A stretch of DNA of 17,595 nt from Spirochaetaceae bacterium (GCA_030600745.1 JAUVLL010000018.1:1-17595); one strand, 5' to 3'; numbered from the stretch's first letter, positions 7,201 through 16,094 are shown. Notes: generated by a model from the letters alone, not told the origin. Program-made: numbers and translations.

Positions 7201-7213
7201 GCAGATTATCTGC
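7201..7213. promoter_or_regulatory. Short palindrome upstream of the HD gene
   Basis: GCAGAT-T-ATCTGC is a perfect 6-bp inverted repeat, 12 bases upstream of the HD-gene ATG at 7188. It could be a protein-binding site over the start of that transcript or a 5' hairpin. No known regulator motif was recognised, and a palindrome this short could occur by chance. Confidence 0.3.
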
Positions 7214-7287
7214 GAAATTAAAGTAAAGAATATATGTTTTTTAGGAATTTGATATATATTTATTTTCTCTATTTACTCAATTATTCC

Positions 7288-7316
7288 TTGTGTTCTACAG
7301 AATTCTATTATACAAT
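7288..7316 (+). promoter_or_regulatory. Predicted promoter of the kinase pair
   Basis: TTGTGT at 7288-7293 and TACAAT at 7311-7316 are separated by 17 bases, a good sigma-70-type spacing with a 5/6 match at -10 and a 3/6 match at -35. Transcription would start near 7323, about 28 bases before the preferred ATG at 7351. Confidence 0.5.
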
Positions 7317-7350
7317 AGTGAAAATTGGTAAAAAATAATTGGTTAGTATT

Positions 7351-8472
7351 ATGGAAAATGAATTTAAAGAAAAAAATTCCGATAATCTCTATTTTATGCT
7401 TAAGCACATTGCGGATAATGTTCCTGATTTACTATGGTCAAAGGATCTTGAAGGGCGGTTTACCTTTGTTAATAAAGCCACTTGTGAATTCCTGCTTAAT
7501 GCTCATATGCCGGAAGAGGTTCTTGGAAAAACGGGTCTATATTTTGCGAGGAAAGAAAGAGCAAAACATCCGGAAAATAATGAATGGTACACTTTTGGTG
7601 AGATATGTGCCGAATCTGATAAAATAGTTCTGGAAACAGGTGAACCCGGTCGCGTTGATGAATATGGGAATGTTAATGGTAAATTCCTTTTTCTTGAAGT
7701 GCTGAAGGTCCCTCTTTTTGATGATAAGGGAAAATTGATTGGTACTGTCGGCAGCGCCCGGGATGTAACAGAACAAAAAAGAATAGAAAAGAAACTTGAA
7801 GATCTCCTTCAACAGACAGAAGCAGATGCAAAAGCAGATGTAGAAACAAAAGAAATACTTTTACGTGAGATAAATCACAGGGTAAAAAATAGTCTATCTT
7901 CCTTTATTGGAATGCTCTATGCAGAAAAAAAGCAATCACGACGAAATTTAAACGAGGCTCAGATGGAGCATGTGGATAGTCTGATTAATCGTGTAAGGGG
8001 AATCAGTATTGCTCATGAGCTTTTATCGCGATCCCGATGGGCGCCAATTTCTTTATCTACTTTGTCCGAAAGGATTGTTCATTCTTTAAATCCTCTTATT
8101 CCCGTAGACAGATCTATTAAAACAAAAATTACACCATCTACTGTTTCTCTTGATGCTGATCAGACTCACAGTATGGCAGTAGTAATAAATGAGCTGTTTT
8201 CCAATTGTATCGAACATGCAGCCGGTGCAGGAGAAGAGATAGATGTTTCAATTGAAATAAAAGAAAAAAAAGGAAGAATAATCTATATTTACAGCGATAA
8301 TGGACCTGGTTTCCCTGAAGAAGTTCTTAATTCAGAATCTTACAATGTAGGGTTGTACCTGGTAAAAAATATCGTCCGGCAGAATTTAATGGGTACTGTT
8401 AAGATGGAAAATAAAGATGGAGCAAGGGTAATAATAAAATTCCCCGGAGGCGTCAAGTTTGAAGAACTTTAA
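7351..8472 (+). CDS. PAS-domain sensor histidine kinase, HisKA_2 type
   Basis: A soluble sensor kinase of 373 residues without membrane helices, so the signal is probably intracellular. A PAS domain (about 15-142) starts IADNVPDLLWSKDLEGRFTFVN and ends GTVGSARDVTEQKR. A short coiled coil leads to the HisKA_2 dimerisation box with the predicted phosphoacceptor H176 (INHRVKN). The ATPase domain shows an N-box NELFSNCIEHA (N280, N285), G1 DNGPGF at 317-322 and G2 NVGLYLV. ATG 7351 is preferred; TTG 7339 would add four residues, and neither has a strong ribosome site. The end overlaps the next gene by 14 bases, so the pair is made together. No receiver or output domain is present. Confidence 0.88.
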   Translation: MENEFKEKNSDNLYFMLKHIADNVPDLLWSKDLEGRFTFVNKATCEFLLNAHMPEEVLGKTGLYFARKERAKHPENNEWYTFGEICAESDKIVLETGEPGRVDEYGNVNGKFLFLEVLKVPLFDDKGKLIGTVGSARDVTEQKRIEKKLEDLLQQTEADAKADVETKEILLREINHRVKNSLSSFIGMLYAEKKQSRRNLNEAQMEHVDSLINRVRGISIAHELLSRSRWAPISLSTLSERIVHSLNPLIPVDRSIKTKITPSTVSLDADQTHSMAVVINELFSNCIEHAAGAGEEIDVSIEIKEKKGRIIYIYSDNGPGFPEEVLNSESYNVGLYLVKNIVRQNLMGTVKMENKDGARVIIKFPGGVKFEEL

Positions 8473-9511
8473 TAACAAAAAAAGTAGAAGTTTAAAAATT
8501 CTTATAGCAGAAGATGATTTTCTTGTTTCAGAGATGATTGAGGGTGAGCTGATAGATACAGGTTACGTGATAGTTGGTAAAGCTGCCAATGGAATGCAGG
8601 CAGTGGAGCTTACAAAGGGTTTAAAACCTGACATTGTACTTATGGATATAAGAATGCCCGGGATGAACGGACTGGAAGCTACCAGGCAGATTATGGAAGA
8701 TTGTCCAACACCGGTTATTATACTTACAGCCTATGAAAATATGGAAATGGTTGAAAGTGCCGGTGATGCCGGTGTGGGAGCCTATCTGAATAAACCTCTG
8801 GATGCCGGTGAATTTGAGAAGGCCGTACTGATTTCAAGAGCAAGGTTTAACGATATTAAGGAATTAACAGAGAAAAATAAACGTCTTGAAGAAGCTGATC
8901 TGCTAAACAAATCCTTAATGAAAGAGATCCATCACAGGGTTAAAAATAATTTTCAGTTGATCTCAAGTCTTCTTAATCTTCAGATTGGGGATTTAGAGGA
9001 TTCCAGGGCAAGGAGAATCCTGGAGTCAGGAAGGGACAGGATTCAGACCCTTGCTGTTCTTCATGAAGAACTATATGAAACCGGTGATTTTGTAACTATG
9101 CCAATGAATATTTTTATTAAAGATTTACTGAGTTCATTATTGGATGCATATGATACTAAAGATAGAATTATCAAACTAGATATTAATATAGATAATATTG
9201 TTCTTGATACCAAAAAAGCCGTAACTATTGGATTTATTCTTAATGAAGCAGTTACAAATTCAATAAAATATGCATTTTTTGATAGTGTTAACAAAAAATG
9301 CACCATTAGTATTTCAATGAAAGTAGAGGATAAAATTATTCTATTAAGAATAGCGGATAACGGAATTGGCATTTCAGATATGGAAGAAGTGAAATCCGGT
9401 GATACCCTTGGTATGAAGTTAATACATCTGCTTACGGAATTTCAGTTGGAAGGGAGTCTTGAATTCCCTGAAGCAGAAGGCATGGAAATTCTTATACGGT
9501 TTAAGCCGTAA
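8459..9511 (+). CDS. Response regulator receiver fused to HisKA_2 histidine kinase
   Basis: A 350-residue hybrid with an N-terminal receiver and C-terminal kinase. The receiver (about 12-125) has the acidic pair D19/D20, phosphoacceptor D63 (LMDIRMPGMNG), T90 and K112. A coiled coil (about 130-152) joins it to the HisKA_2 box with predicted H159 (IHHRVKNN). The ATPase domain has N-box NEAVTN (from 262), DNGIG from 300 and a short GMKLI G2. The start is TTG at 8459: GGAGG at 8446-8450 lies 8 bases upstream and no ATG occurs before the receiver. It overlaps the upstream PAS kinase, which is a natural phosphodonor for its receiver. Kinase output presumably goes to an unlinked regulator. Two hairpin terminators follow. 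Confidence 0.88.
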   Translation: MKNFNNKKSRSLKILIAEDDFLVSEMIEGELIDTGYVIVGKAANGMQAVELTKGLKPDIVLMDIRMPGMNGLEATRQIMEDCPTPVIILTAYENMEMVESAGDAGVGAYLNKPLDAGEFEKAVLISRARFNDIKELTEKNKRLEEADLLNKSLMKEIHHRVKNNFQLISSLLNLQIGDLEDSRARRILESGRDRIQTLAVLHEELYETGDFVTMPMNIFIKDLLSSLLDAYDTKDRIIKLDINIDNIVLDTKKAVTIGFILNEAVTNSIKYAFFDSVNKKCTISISMKVEDKIILLRIADNGIGISDMEEVKSGDTLGMKLIHLLTEFQLEGSLEFPEAEGMEILIRFKP

Positions 9512-9566
9512 AGAAGGAGAGACGCGAGATATCGCAAAAGCCCGTACTGCTGATGCATTAGAGATG

Positions 9567-9594
9567 AAAAAACCCGCCATAAAGGCGGGTTTTT
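9567..9594. terminator. Bidirectional intrinsic terminator
   Basis: AAAAACCCGCC (9568-9578) pairs perfectly with GGCGGGTTTTT (9584-9594) around ATAAA. On the plus strand it ends in five T; on the minus strand the complement of the A-run at 9567-9572 gives six T. It can therefore stop transcription of both the kinase pair and the convergent nifJ. Confidence 0.9.
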
Positions 9595-9599
9595 CGTTG

Positions 9600-9623
9600 A
9601 GACGCAATGCTTTGCGTCTTTTT
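9600..9623. terminator. Second hairpin terminator, tandem to the first
   Basis: AGACGCAA (9600-9607) pairs with TTGCGTCT (9612-9619) around TGCT and is followed by T at 9620-9623, so it works best for plus-strand transcripts reading towards nifJ. It ends three bases before the nifJ stop codon at 9627. On the minus strand it forms the first hairpin met by nifJ transcripts. Confidence 0.75.
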
Positions 9624-9626
9624 CCT

Positions 9627-12600
9627 TTAGAGGATTTCTCCCAGATTTTTATAGAAATTCATTCTTCGTTTGGCATCTGCTTCTGCTTCTTTGAAAAGAG
9701 CTTCTGCTTCTTCCGGTGCTGTTTTATAGAGTGCGGAGTATCTTGCTTCACCTTTTATAAACTCCTGATAATCGAGTTTTGGTTCTTTAGCTTCCCATTT
9801 AAACCTTTTCCCATCTTCTTCTTCCGGGTTGTATCTAAATAGAGGCCAGTATCCCGATTCAACAGCCTTTTTCTGTTCCAGCTGTGATTCACTCATATCA
9901 AAACCGTGAGCAATACAGGGGCTGTAAGCGATGATGATGGAAGGGCCGTTATAGGCTTCTGCCTCCATAATGGCTTTCTGGGTTTGTATTCTATTGGCAC
10001 CCATTGCAATGGAAGCAACATATACATAGCCATAGCTCATACACATCATTGCGAGGTTCTTTTTACCCATTCTCATTCCGGCATTTGCAAACTTGGCAAC
10101 AGCTGCAATAGGAGTAGCTTTTGATGCCTGCCCGCCAGTATTTGAATACACTTCTGTATCGAGAACAAGAATATTAACATTCTTACCTGCTGCAACAACA
10201 TGATCCAGGCCACCGTAACCTATATCATAGGCCCATCCGTCTCCTCCGATTATCCATACACTCTTGTCTACAAAGTAATCTTTGAGTTCATTCATCTTTG
10301 CAAGAATCTTTTTAGCCTCTCCGGATGCATCTCTTAAAGCAGGCTGTAAGAGCAGTCCCGTAGCAGTCTGAGCAAGTACAGCTTCGCTGCTCTTATCTTC
10401 CCATAGTTCAATATTTCTTTTAAGTGCAGCTGCAAGATCGGATGTTGTTCCCAGTTTTAACAGTGCATCTATTTTGTTTTTTAAAAGAGTTCTGTTACTG
10501 TCTACAGCAAGTCTCATACCAAAACCATACTCTGCATTATCCTCGAAAAGAGAATTACCCCAGGCTGGACCTCTTCCGCTTTCAGCCTTACAGTATGGAA
10601 TAGTCGGGAAAGTACCACCGTAGATTGAGGAACAACCTGTAGCATTGGCAGCAACCATGTTTTCTCCATAGAGCTGAGTAACAAGTTTAATATACGGAGT
10701 TTCTCCACAACCTGCACATGCACCGGAGAATTCAAAAAGAGGAGTTTTAAGCTGCGCTCCCTTAATAGAAGTTTCCTTTGTTCCATCAACTACATTGTCA
10801 GGAAGATCACCAAAGAACTTATAATTTTCTTTTTCTCCCTTTTCTCTTTCCTTTCCTATGGGGTTCATGACCAGCGCTTTTGTTTTTGCAGGGCATACTT
10901 CGATGCATACACCGCATCCCTCACAGTCATCAATATAGACCTGTATTTTATACTGAAGATCTTTGTCATTCTTTGTGTTTGATTTAATAGTTGTAAAACC
11001 TGCAGGTGCACTCTCCAGTTCGGAAGGCGCAATCTGCTTGGCTCTTATGGCTGCATGAGGACAGGCCATAACACAATGAGTACACTGTATACAGTTTCCC
11101 GGAATCCAGGAAGCAACAGAAGCTGAGACGCCTCTTTTTTCCAGAGAAGCTGTCCCCAGTGGGATAATACCGTCAAATGACATCTGTGATACAGGTATAT
11201 TATCTCCCTTAAGCCGTAGAACGGGCTCTATAATATTCTTTGCAAAACTGCCTGCACTGGCCGAAATTAACGGAGGAGCAGTAAATGATTTAGTAATAGC
11301 AGCTGGTATTTTAACCTCTTCCAGAGCTTCGGAAGCCCTGTCAACTGAATCCCAGTTCATCTGTACTACTTTGTCACCTTTTTTTGCAAAGGATTTTTTT
11401 ATTGCTTTCTTTATCAGCTCTATAGCTTCCTTTTCCGGAAGAATACCGGAAACCTTAAAAAAAGCAGTCTGCATAACAGTATTGATTCTTACTCCCAGTC
11501 CTGTTGCTCCGGCAATTTTAAGTGCATCTATTGTATAAAATTTCAATTTTTTTGCAATGATCTCTTCCTGCATATCCCTTGTCAGGCTTTCAAAAACCTC
11601 GGAAGCCGGAAGTTTGGAGTTTAATAGAAATATTCCTCCCTCTTTTAGTGGACCAAGCATATCATATTTGCCGATATATGCCTGATTATGACATGCAACA
11701 AAATTTGCAGCATTAATTAACCACGGCATGTTGACGGAACTGTCTCCAAATCTAAGGTGAGAAACGGTTATTCCACCGGACTTCTTTGAATCATAAGTAA
11801 AGTAGGCCTGTGCATTTTTATCTGTATTTTCACCGATAATTTTAATTGAATTCTTTGCAGCACCGACTGTTCCATCAGATCCAATACCCCAGAACAGGCA
11901 GCTGATTACATCATCGGGAGCTACATCAATAATTTCATTAACATCGATAGACAAATTTGTTACATCATCGTTGATGCCGACTGTAAAATTATGAGATGCC
12001 TTGCCATCAAGATGATCAAATACAGCTTTTGCATGGCTTGGTGTAAATTCTTTACTGGAAAGGCCATACCGGCCGCCGATAATCTCTACATCTCTGCCTT
12101 TCATTGAAGCGACAATATCAAGATAAAGAGGTTCCCCTATTGATCCCGGTTCTTTTGTTCTATCCAGAACGGCAATTTTCTTACAGGTTTCCGGAAGAGC
12201 AGCTAAAAATGCTTCCACAGAGAAAGGTCTGTAGAGTCTTACTTTAATGGCTCCTACCTTTTTTCCCTTTGCTGTCAAATAATTTACAGCATAATCGATT
12301 GTATCACATCCGCTTCCCATAGCAATAATTACTCTTTCTGCATCCGGGGCGCCCACGTAATCGAACAGATGATACTGTCTGCCTATTACCGCAGCAACCT
12401 TGTCCATGTATTCCTGTACAATACCGGGAGTCGCATCATAATATTTATTTACTGTCTCTCTTCCCTGGAAATAAACATCAGGATTCTGAGCAGCTACTTT
12501 TATAACAGGATCTTCAGGTCTCATAGCTCTTTTTCTAAACTGCTCAATATATTCAGGTTCTACCAGAGACTCAATATCCTCGAATGATATCTGTTCTACT

Positions 12601-13148
12601 TTCTGAATTTCATGAGAGGTTCTGAACCCGTCAAAAAAACTCACAAATGGAACCTGTGACTTAAGAGTTGCCAGGTGGGCTATAAGTGCCATATCCATTG
12701 TTTCCTGAATTGAACTGGCTGCAGTCAATGCAAACCCGGTGTTACGGGTAGACATTACATCCGAATGATCTCCAAAAATTGAAAGACTTTGAGCCGCAAG
12801 TGATCGTGCAGATACGTGGAATACTGTCGGGAGCATTTCCCCGGCAATCTTGTGCATATTGGGGATCATAAGGAGTAATCCCTGAGATGCTGTAAAGGTA
12901 GTAGTTAATGCTCCGCCGCTTAATGATCCGTGAACAGCTCCTGCTGCTCCGGCCTCAGACTGCATCTCTATAACATCTACTTTCTTACCAAATACATTTT
13001 CGAGACCCGTACTGGCCCATGCATCGGCGTTTTCTCCCATTGGTGAACTGGGAGTTATCGGATATATTGCTGCTACCTCACTGAATGCATATGCTACATG
13101 AGCAGCAGCGGTATTTCCGTCAATTGTTACCATTTTCTTTTCTGACAT
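9627..13148 (-). CDS. nifJ: Pyruvate:ferredoxin (flavodoxin) oxidoreductase
   Basis: A single-chain homodimeric enzyme of 1173 residues converting pyruvate and CoA to acetyl-CoA and CO2 while reducing ferredoxin, central to anaerobic fermentation. Domain order is complete: N-terminal YPITPSSP (29-36) with catalytic-type E65 (QSEAGAAG), transketolase-like and gamma-like domains (gamma around 410-640), then two [4Fe-4S] motifs, CIQCTHCVMACP (about 685) and CEGCGVCIEVCP (about 740). The TPP/proximal-cluster domain has CAGCGETPY (about 810), GGDGWAYDIGYGG (about 967) and DTEVYSNTGGQ. Length is typical. AAGGG lies 7 bases before the ATG. It is transcribed alone from its own promoter, and its 3' end faces the kinase pair across shared terminators. 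Confidence 0.97.
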   Translation of the reverse strand: MSEKKMVTIDGNTAAAHVAYAFSEVAAIYPITPSSPMGENADAWASTGLENVFGKKVDVIEMQSEAGAAGAVHGSLSGGALTTTFTASQGLLLMIPNMHKIAGEMLPTVFHVSARSLAAQSLSIFGDHSDVMSTRNTGFALTAASSIQETMDMALIAHLATLKSQVPFVSFFDGFRTSHEIQKVEQISFEDIESLVEPEYIEQFRKRAMRPEDPVIKVAAQNPDVYFQGRETVNKYYDATPGIVQEYMDKVAAVIGRQYHLFDYVGAPDAERVIIAMGSGCDTIDYAVNYLTAKGKKVGAIKVRLYRPFSVEAFLAALPETCKKIAVLDRTKEPGSIGEPLYLDIVASMKGRDVEIIGGRYGLSSKEFTPSHAKAVFDHLDGKASHNFTVGINDDVTNLSIDVNEIIDVAPDDVISCLFWGIGSDGTVGAAKNSIKIIGENTDKNAQAYFTYDSKKSGGITVSHLRFGDSSVNMPWLINAANFVACHNQAYIGKYDMLGPLKEGGIFLLNSKLPASEVFESLTRDMQEEIIAKKLKFYTIDALKIAGATGLGVRINTVMQTAFFKVSGILPEKEAIELIKKAIKKSFAKKGDKVVQMNWDSVDRASEALEEVKIPAAITKSFTAPPLISASAGSFAKNIIEPVLRLKGDNIPVSQMSFDGIIPLGTASLEKRGVSASVASWIPGNCIQCTHCVMACPHAAIRAKQIAPSELESAPAGFTTIKSNTKNDKDLQYKIQVYIDDCEGCGVCIEVCPAKTKALVMNPIGKEREKGEKENYKFFGDLPDNVVDGTKETSIKGAQLKTPLFEFSGACAGCGETPYIKLVTQLYGENMVAANATGCSSIYGGTFPTIPYCKAESGRGPAWGNSLFEDNAEYGFGMRLAVDSNRTLLKNKIDALLKLGTTSDLAAALKRNIELWEDKSSEAVLAQTATGLLLQPALRDASGEAKKILAKMNELKDYFVDKSVWIIGGDGWAYDIGYGGLDHVVAAGKNVNILVLDTEVYSNTGGQASKATPIAAVAKFANAGMRMGKKNLAMMCMSYGYVYVASIAMGANRIQTQKAIMEAEAYNGPSIIIAYSPCIAHGFDMSESQLEQKKAVESGYWPLFRYNPEEEDGKRFKWEAKEPKLDYQEFIKGEARYSALYKTAPEEAEALFKEAEADAKRRMNFYKNLGEIL

Positions 13149-13180
13149 TTCTAATCCCTTCTTTGTATTGAGATGCTTAT

Positions 13181-13209
13181 ATTATAATTAATTGAGCTGA
13201 AATCTACAA
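13181..13209 (-). promoter_or_regulatory. Predicted nifJ promoter
   Basis: On the minus strand TTGTAG (13209-13204) and a perfect TATAAT (13186-13181) are 17 bases apart, with the start expected about 13174 and a leader near 26 bases. The -35 match is weak (3/6). A further TTGACT upstream (about 13231) may belong to a second promoter. Confidence 0.5.
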
Positions 13210-13272
13210 GGTATTGTATAACCATAGTCAATAATTTAATGAAATATCATAACTATTGTGAATTAAGTCTGT

Positions 13273-14826
13273 TTAAACAGTGTTAAATAGCAACCTGATC
13301 GAAGGTAGTCCTGCAAAATAAGAGAGTACATTATCTTGAATGTTAATACTTTTCATGGTTCCCTGGGGCTTGTTTTCAAAGGAAGAGATAATTCTCTGAA
13401 TTTGATTGGCATGATTAGATAAATTGAACCTTTTAATTATCTTACTATTAAAAAGCAGTAAATTTGTAGATAGTAGTTTTTCCATTTGTTCCAGACTGAT
13501 ACTGTTTAGTGTCTGCGTATCCCGAAGCAGTCCCGGGTCACTGAGGTTTTTCAGAAATTTTTTCTGCATTGATGGTGAGAGGTATGAGAAGTCGATTGTG
13601 TCCATCTGCAGCATCAGCTTAATTTGCTGACTCAGAGTGGAAACAATTTCTTTGTCCAGGAAAATTCCTACTTCCATAATTTTTCTATGGTAATGTTCCC
13701 TCAATATCTCTCTCAGGGAGTTTTCAAGGGGAATTTTTATTTCATCATAGAAGTAACTCCAGTCTTCTTTATAAATATCCCTGAATCCATCGATTATTTC
13801 CAGATTTCTTGTAAAAAGAGGTTTGCCCCATTGTAATGAATTTATATACAGATATCCGAATCCTTCCTGCACAGAACTTGATATTATCAGACTACCGGCA
13901 TCTATCAGGTCTATAAAAGAGATATCACCTTTAGCAGCCTTTATCCCTGCCTGGGCAGCTCCAGGGATCAGTCCCAAATCAAAACAACTGTCAACCAGAT
14001 TAGAGTATCCTTTTTCTGTTTCCGAAATACCGGGAAGGGTTACAAGCAGATTTACTGGTGTTCTGCTGCACCGGGCCAGCAGCCCGGCTTCAAGAACATT
14101 TTTTCTTCTTATAGTTCTAACCGGGTAGATTAAAAGAGGAGCTCCTTTTATATACGAGGGAGCAGAATTTGAAAGAACCTTATCTATAGCATTTCTTTCC
14201 GTCTCCAGTCTCCTCTCTCCTTTCTCCCTTTTTATAGGTTCAACAGGATTATCAAGTAGAAATACCGAATCCTCAGGTATCCCGGCTTTGGTTAGATAAT
14301 TTCTGTCCCTGCTATTGATTGTTACATACTTAACATTGGAAGAAACGGGATAAAGTGGCATGGTTACATACCTGTGAATTGAGGTGAAATTTGCATATCT
14401 TCCGGATTCAGGAAAGTCGTGAATATGAAAAACCATTTGCTGCTGTGGGGAATTTTCTGCTATCTGCAGGACTGCTTCTGTAAAAAAAGGGTTTTTACCA
14501 ATGTGGTAGTTGTGGATCCACCATAGGTTACCCTTAAACCGATCCAGGAGTGTTTTTGTGATTGTTTCAGGATCGGGATAGTTTCCCATATTGGAAATGT
14601 ATCCAAGTTCAGGGAGTACAACACAATCCACATCAATATTGGGGATAAGATTTTCTGGATTTTCTCTAATTTCAGAGACAACAATTCCAACATTATCAGC
14701 CCTTCCCGAAACAAGAGTAATCCCTTCTATTTCCGGGATATTTTCGAGAACTGCAATAGCAGATGATTTTATCACCTGTGTAACCCCTCCAGGCAGCAGA
14801 TGATAATGAAATACTATTAACCGCAC
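13273..14826 (-). CDS. GT-B fold glycosyltransferase with C-terminal extension
   Basis: A 517-residue cytoplasmic glycosyltransferase. It opens with a beta-strand/glycine loop (LIVFHYHLLPGGVTQV) typical of GT-B enzymes. It has an N-domain HIHDFPE motif (134-140), a donor-side YPVRTIRRKN (about 234-243) and the C-domain SSSVQEGFGYLYINSLQWGKP of the GT4 kind, though the classical second glutamate of E-x7-E is replaced (E321, then N329 by my count). About 100 residues beyond the GT fold are unassigned. The start is GTG 14826, overlapping the upstream glycosyltransferase by 10 bases; a longer in-frame start at 14868 would add residues with no family look. Acceptor and product are unknown. The stop lies inside the palindrome CTGTTTAAACAG at 13269-13280. 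Confidence 0.8.
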   Translation of the reverse strand: MRLIVFHYHLLPGGVTQVIKSSAIAVLENIPEIEGITLVSGRADNVGIVVSEIRENPENLIPNIDVDCVVLPELGYISNMGNYPDPETITKTLLDRFKGNLWWIHNYHIGKNPFFTEAVLQIAENSPQQQMVFHIHDFPESGRYANFTSIHRYVTMPLYPVSSNVKYVTINSRDRNYLTKAGIPEDSVFLLDNPVEPIKREKGERRLETERNAIDKVLSNSAPSYIKGAPLLIYPVRTIRRKNVLEAGLLARCSRTPVNLLVTLPGISETEKGYSNLVDSCFDLGLIPGAAQAGIKAAKGDISFIDLIDAGSLIISSSVQEGFGYLYINSLQWGKPLFTRNLEIIDGFRDIYKEDWSYFYDEIKIPLENSLREILREHYHRKIMEVGIFLDKEIVSTLSQQIKLMLQMDTIDFSYLSPSMQKKFLKNLSDPGLLRDTQTLNSISLEQMEKLLSTNLLLFNSKIIKRFNLSNHANQIQRIISSFENKPQGTMKSINIQDNVLSYFAGLPSIRLLFNTV

Positions 14827-16094
14827 GGTGTAGGTTGTCTTCCCCAGATATCCTCGACTATGCCACACAGTTTGTTCTGCAGTACAGTGTATGAATAATG
14901 TTTAAGGCTGAGTTCATAGTTTTTATCTGTAATTCTCTTAATCTCTTTGGGATCATCCAATAATTCATTTGTTGCATCAACGGTTGACTGGGAGATAAAA
15001 TTATCCATTTCTATTGCTTCGAAACCTTTGGGTTTAATATCAAAAGAGTAGATTGAGTAGTTATTTACCAGTATTGGTTTTCTATAATAAACAGCTTCCA
15101 GAAAAGCATTTCCGAAACCTTCCTGGAGGGATGGATATGATACCAGATCTGCATGGGGATAGATATCCTGAAGGCAGTATATTTTTTCTCCATTGTCCTT
15201 GTAACCCCTTGAATCTCCGATAGACTCACTGACAAAAAGAGCCCGGATTTTTAGAAGCTCAGCGAATTCTTTTACCCTCTGTTCATATTCATACCCTTCA
15301 TCTCCTGATGCATGGCTTATAACAAGCACAGCTTTTCTGTTCAATCTTGCTACAAGCTCAATAGCATGTTCAATCCCCTTTCTCTGAACTACTCTGGTGG
15401 GCTGCAGTACAAAGAGTTCGTCCTTATCTATTCTGAAAGCTTTTCTTACATCTGCATTGAATTCGTCAATGGGAGATTCAGGATGCTCAAAGTTCATAAC
15501 GTTGGGTATTAATGTTGACGATATACCCGTACGCAGTGCCAGCTGATTTTGAGCTGATGAGTTAATTACAACATGACGGATTGAGTTAAGATGGGGCGGG
15601 TAGGATGCATTTATGTAATCCCAGACACAGTTTCTTAAAAAACGCTTTCTTTCCCAGAAGAAATCATGGTGATGGGCAATTACCGGAATATTTGTTTCGG
15701 CAATTACTTCTGTTAATGCCATTGCCAGAGGTACATGCAGAGGGATGGTTAGGGTATTTTGAGGTACCAGCATATCCAGATTGAATTTATCAATAAACTC
15801 ATAAATTTTATCCTTAAGTAAATCTCTAAAGTTGTGTATATCCTGGGAGAGTTTTCGAGGTCTTGTGTCTCCTCCGTTAAATGCCTGCTTGTATAAGCGT
15901 AATGCTTCAGGATATTTAAAATGTGCCTCCTCTACTGTGAACGATACGGCAGGGTCGGTATCCAGTTCTCCGGCCATATAGAAACTTTTAAAGCTAAAGC
16001 GGTTTAAAATTTCCGCCCATTTTTTTGTTTCCAGAGAAACACCATCTGTTCCTGATATTCTAAATGAAATAAAGCCGATATTCTTTTCGTCCAT
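14817..16094 (-). CDS. Glycosyltransferase family 4-like protein
   Basis: A 425-residue GT-B glycosyltransferase, first gene of a two-gene unit. The N-domain begins IGFISFRISGTDGVSLETKKW with a glycine loop near 15-19. HHHDFFWERKRF lies at 141-152. The C-domain has QPTRVVQRKG with R234/K239, placed to bind donor phosphates, and the E-x7-E motif EGFGNAFLE (E325, E333) followed by KPILV, which is standard for retaining GT4 enzymes using a nucleotide sugar. No signal peptide or membrane helix is seen. The ATG has GGG 7 bases upstream and a good promoter. The pairing with a collinear paralogue suggests sequential sugar transfer or a heteromeric enzyme. The acceptor (compatible solute, lipid or polysaccharide) is not evident. 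Confidence 0.88.
   Translation of the reverse strand: MDEKNIGFISFRISGTDGVSLETKKWAEILNRFSFKSFYMAGELDTDPAVSFTVEEAHFKYPEALRLYKQAFNGGDTRPRKLSQDIHNFRDLLKDKIYEFIDKFNLDMLVPQNTLTIPLHVPLAMALTEVIAETNIPVIAHHHDFFWERKRFLRNCVWDYINASYPPHLNSIRHVVINSSAQNQLALRTGISSTLIPNVMNFEHPESPIDEFNADVRKAFRIDKDELFVLQPTRVVQRKGIEHAIELVARLNRKAVLVISHASGDEGYEYEQRVKEFAELLKIRALFVSESIGDSRGYKDNGEKIYCLQDIYPHADLVSYPSLQEGFGNAFLEAVYYRKPILVNNYSIYSFDIKPKGFEAIEMDNFISQSTVDATNELLDDPKEIKRITDKNYELSLKHYSYTVLQNKLCGIVEDIWGRQPTPCG

Noticed and set aside
9512..9566. Possible small gene or attachment site after the receiver-kinase gene (AAGGAG and a GAGACGC direct repeat at 9519 and 9599)
   Set aside because: No start codon follows the AAGGAG at useful spacing, and the 7-base repeat is too short to support an attachment site.
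9459..9842. Plus-strand open frame running through the terminators into nifJ
   Set aside because: It crosses two transcription terminators and is antisense to the nifJ 3' end; phenylalanine-rich shadow reading.
10514..10789. Second minus-strand frame inside nifJ
   Set aside because: Alternative frame of an intact 1173-residue PFOR with all motifs in order; no sign of an internal gene.
14827..14868. Extended N-terminus of the second glycosyltransferase
   Set aside because: The added residues overlap the end of the upstream gene and precede the GT-B first beta strand; GTG at 14826 fits better.
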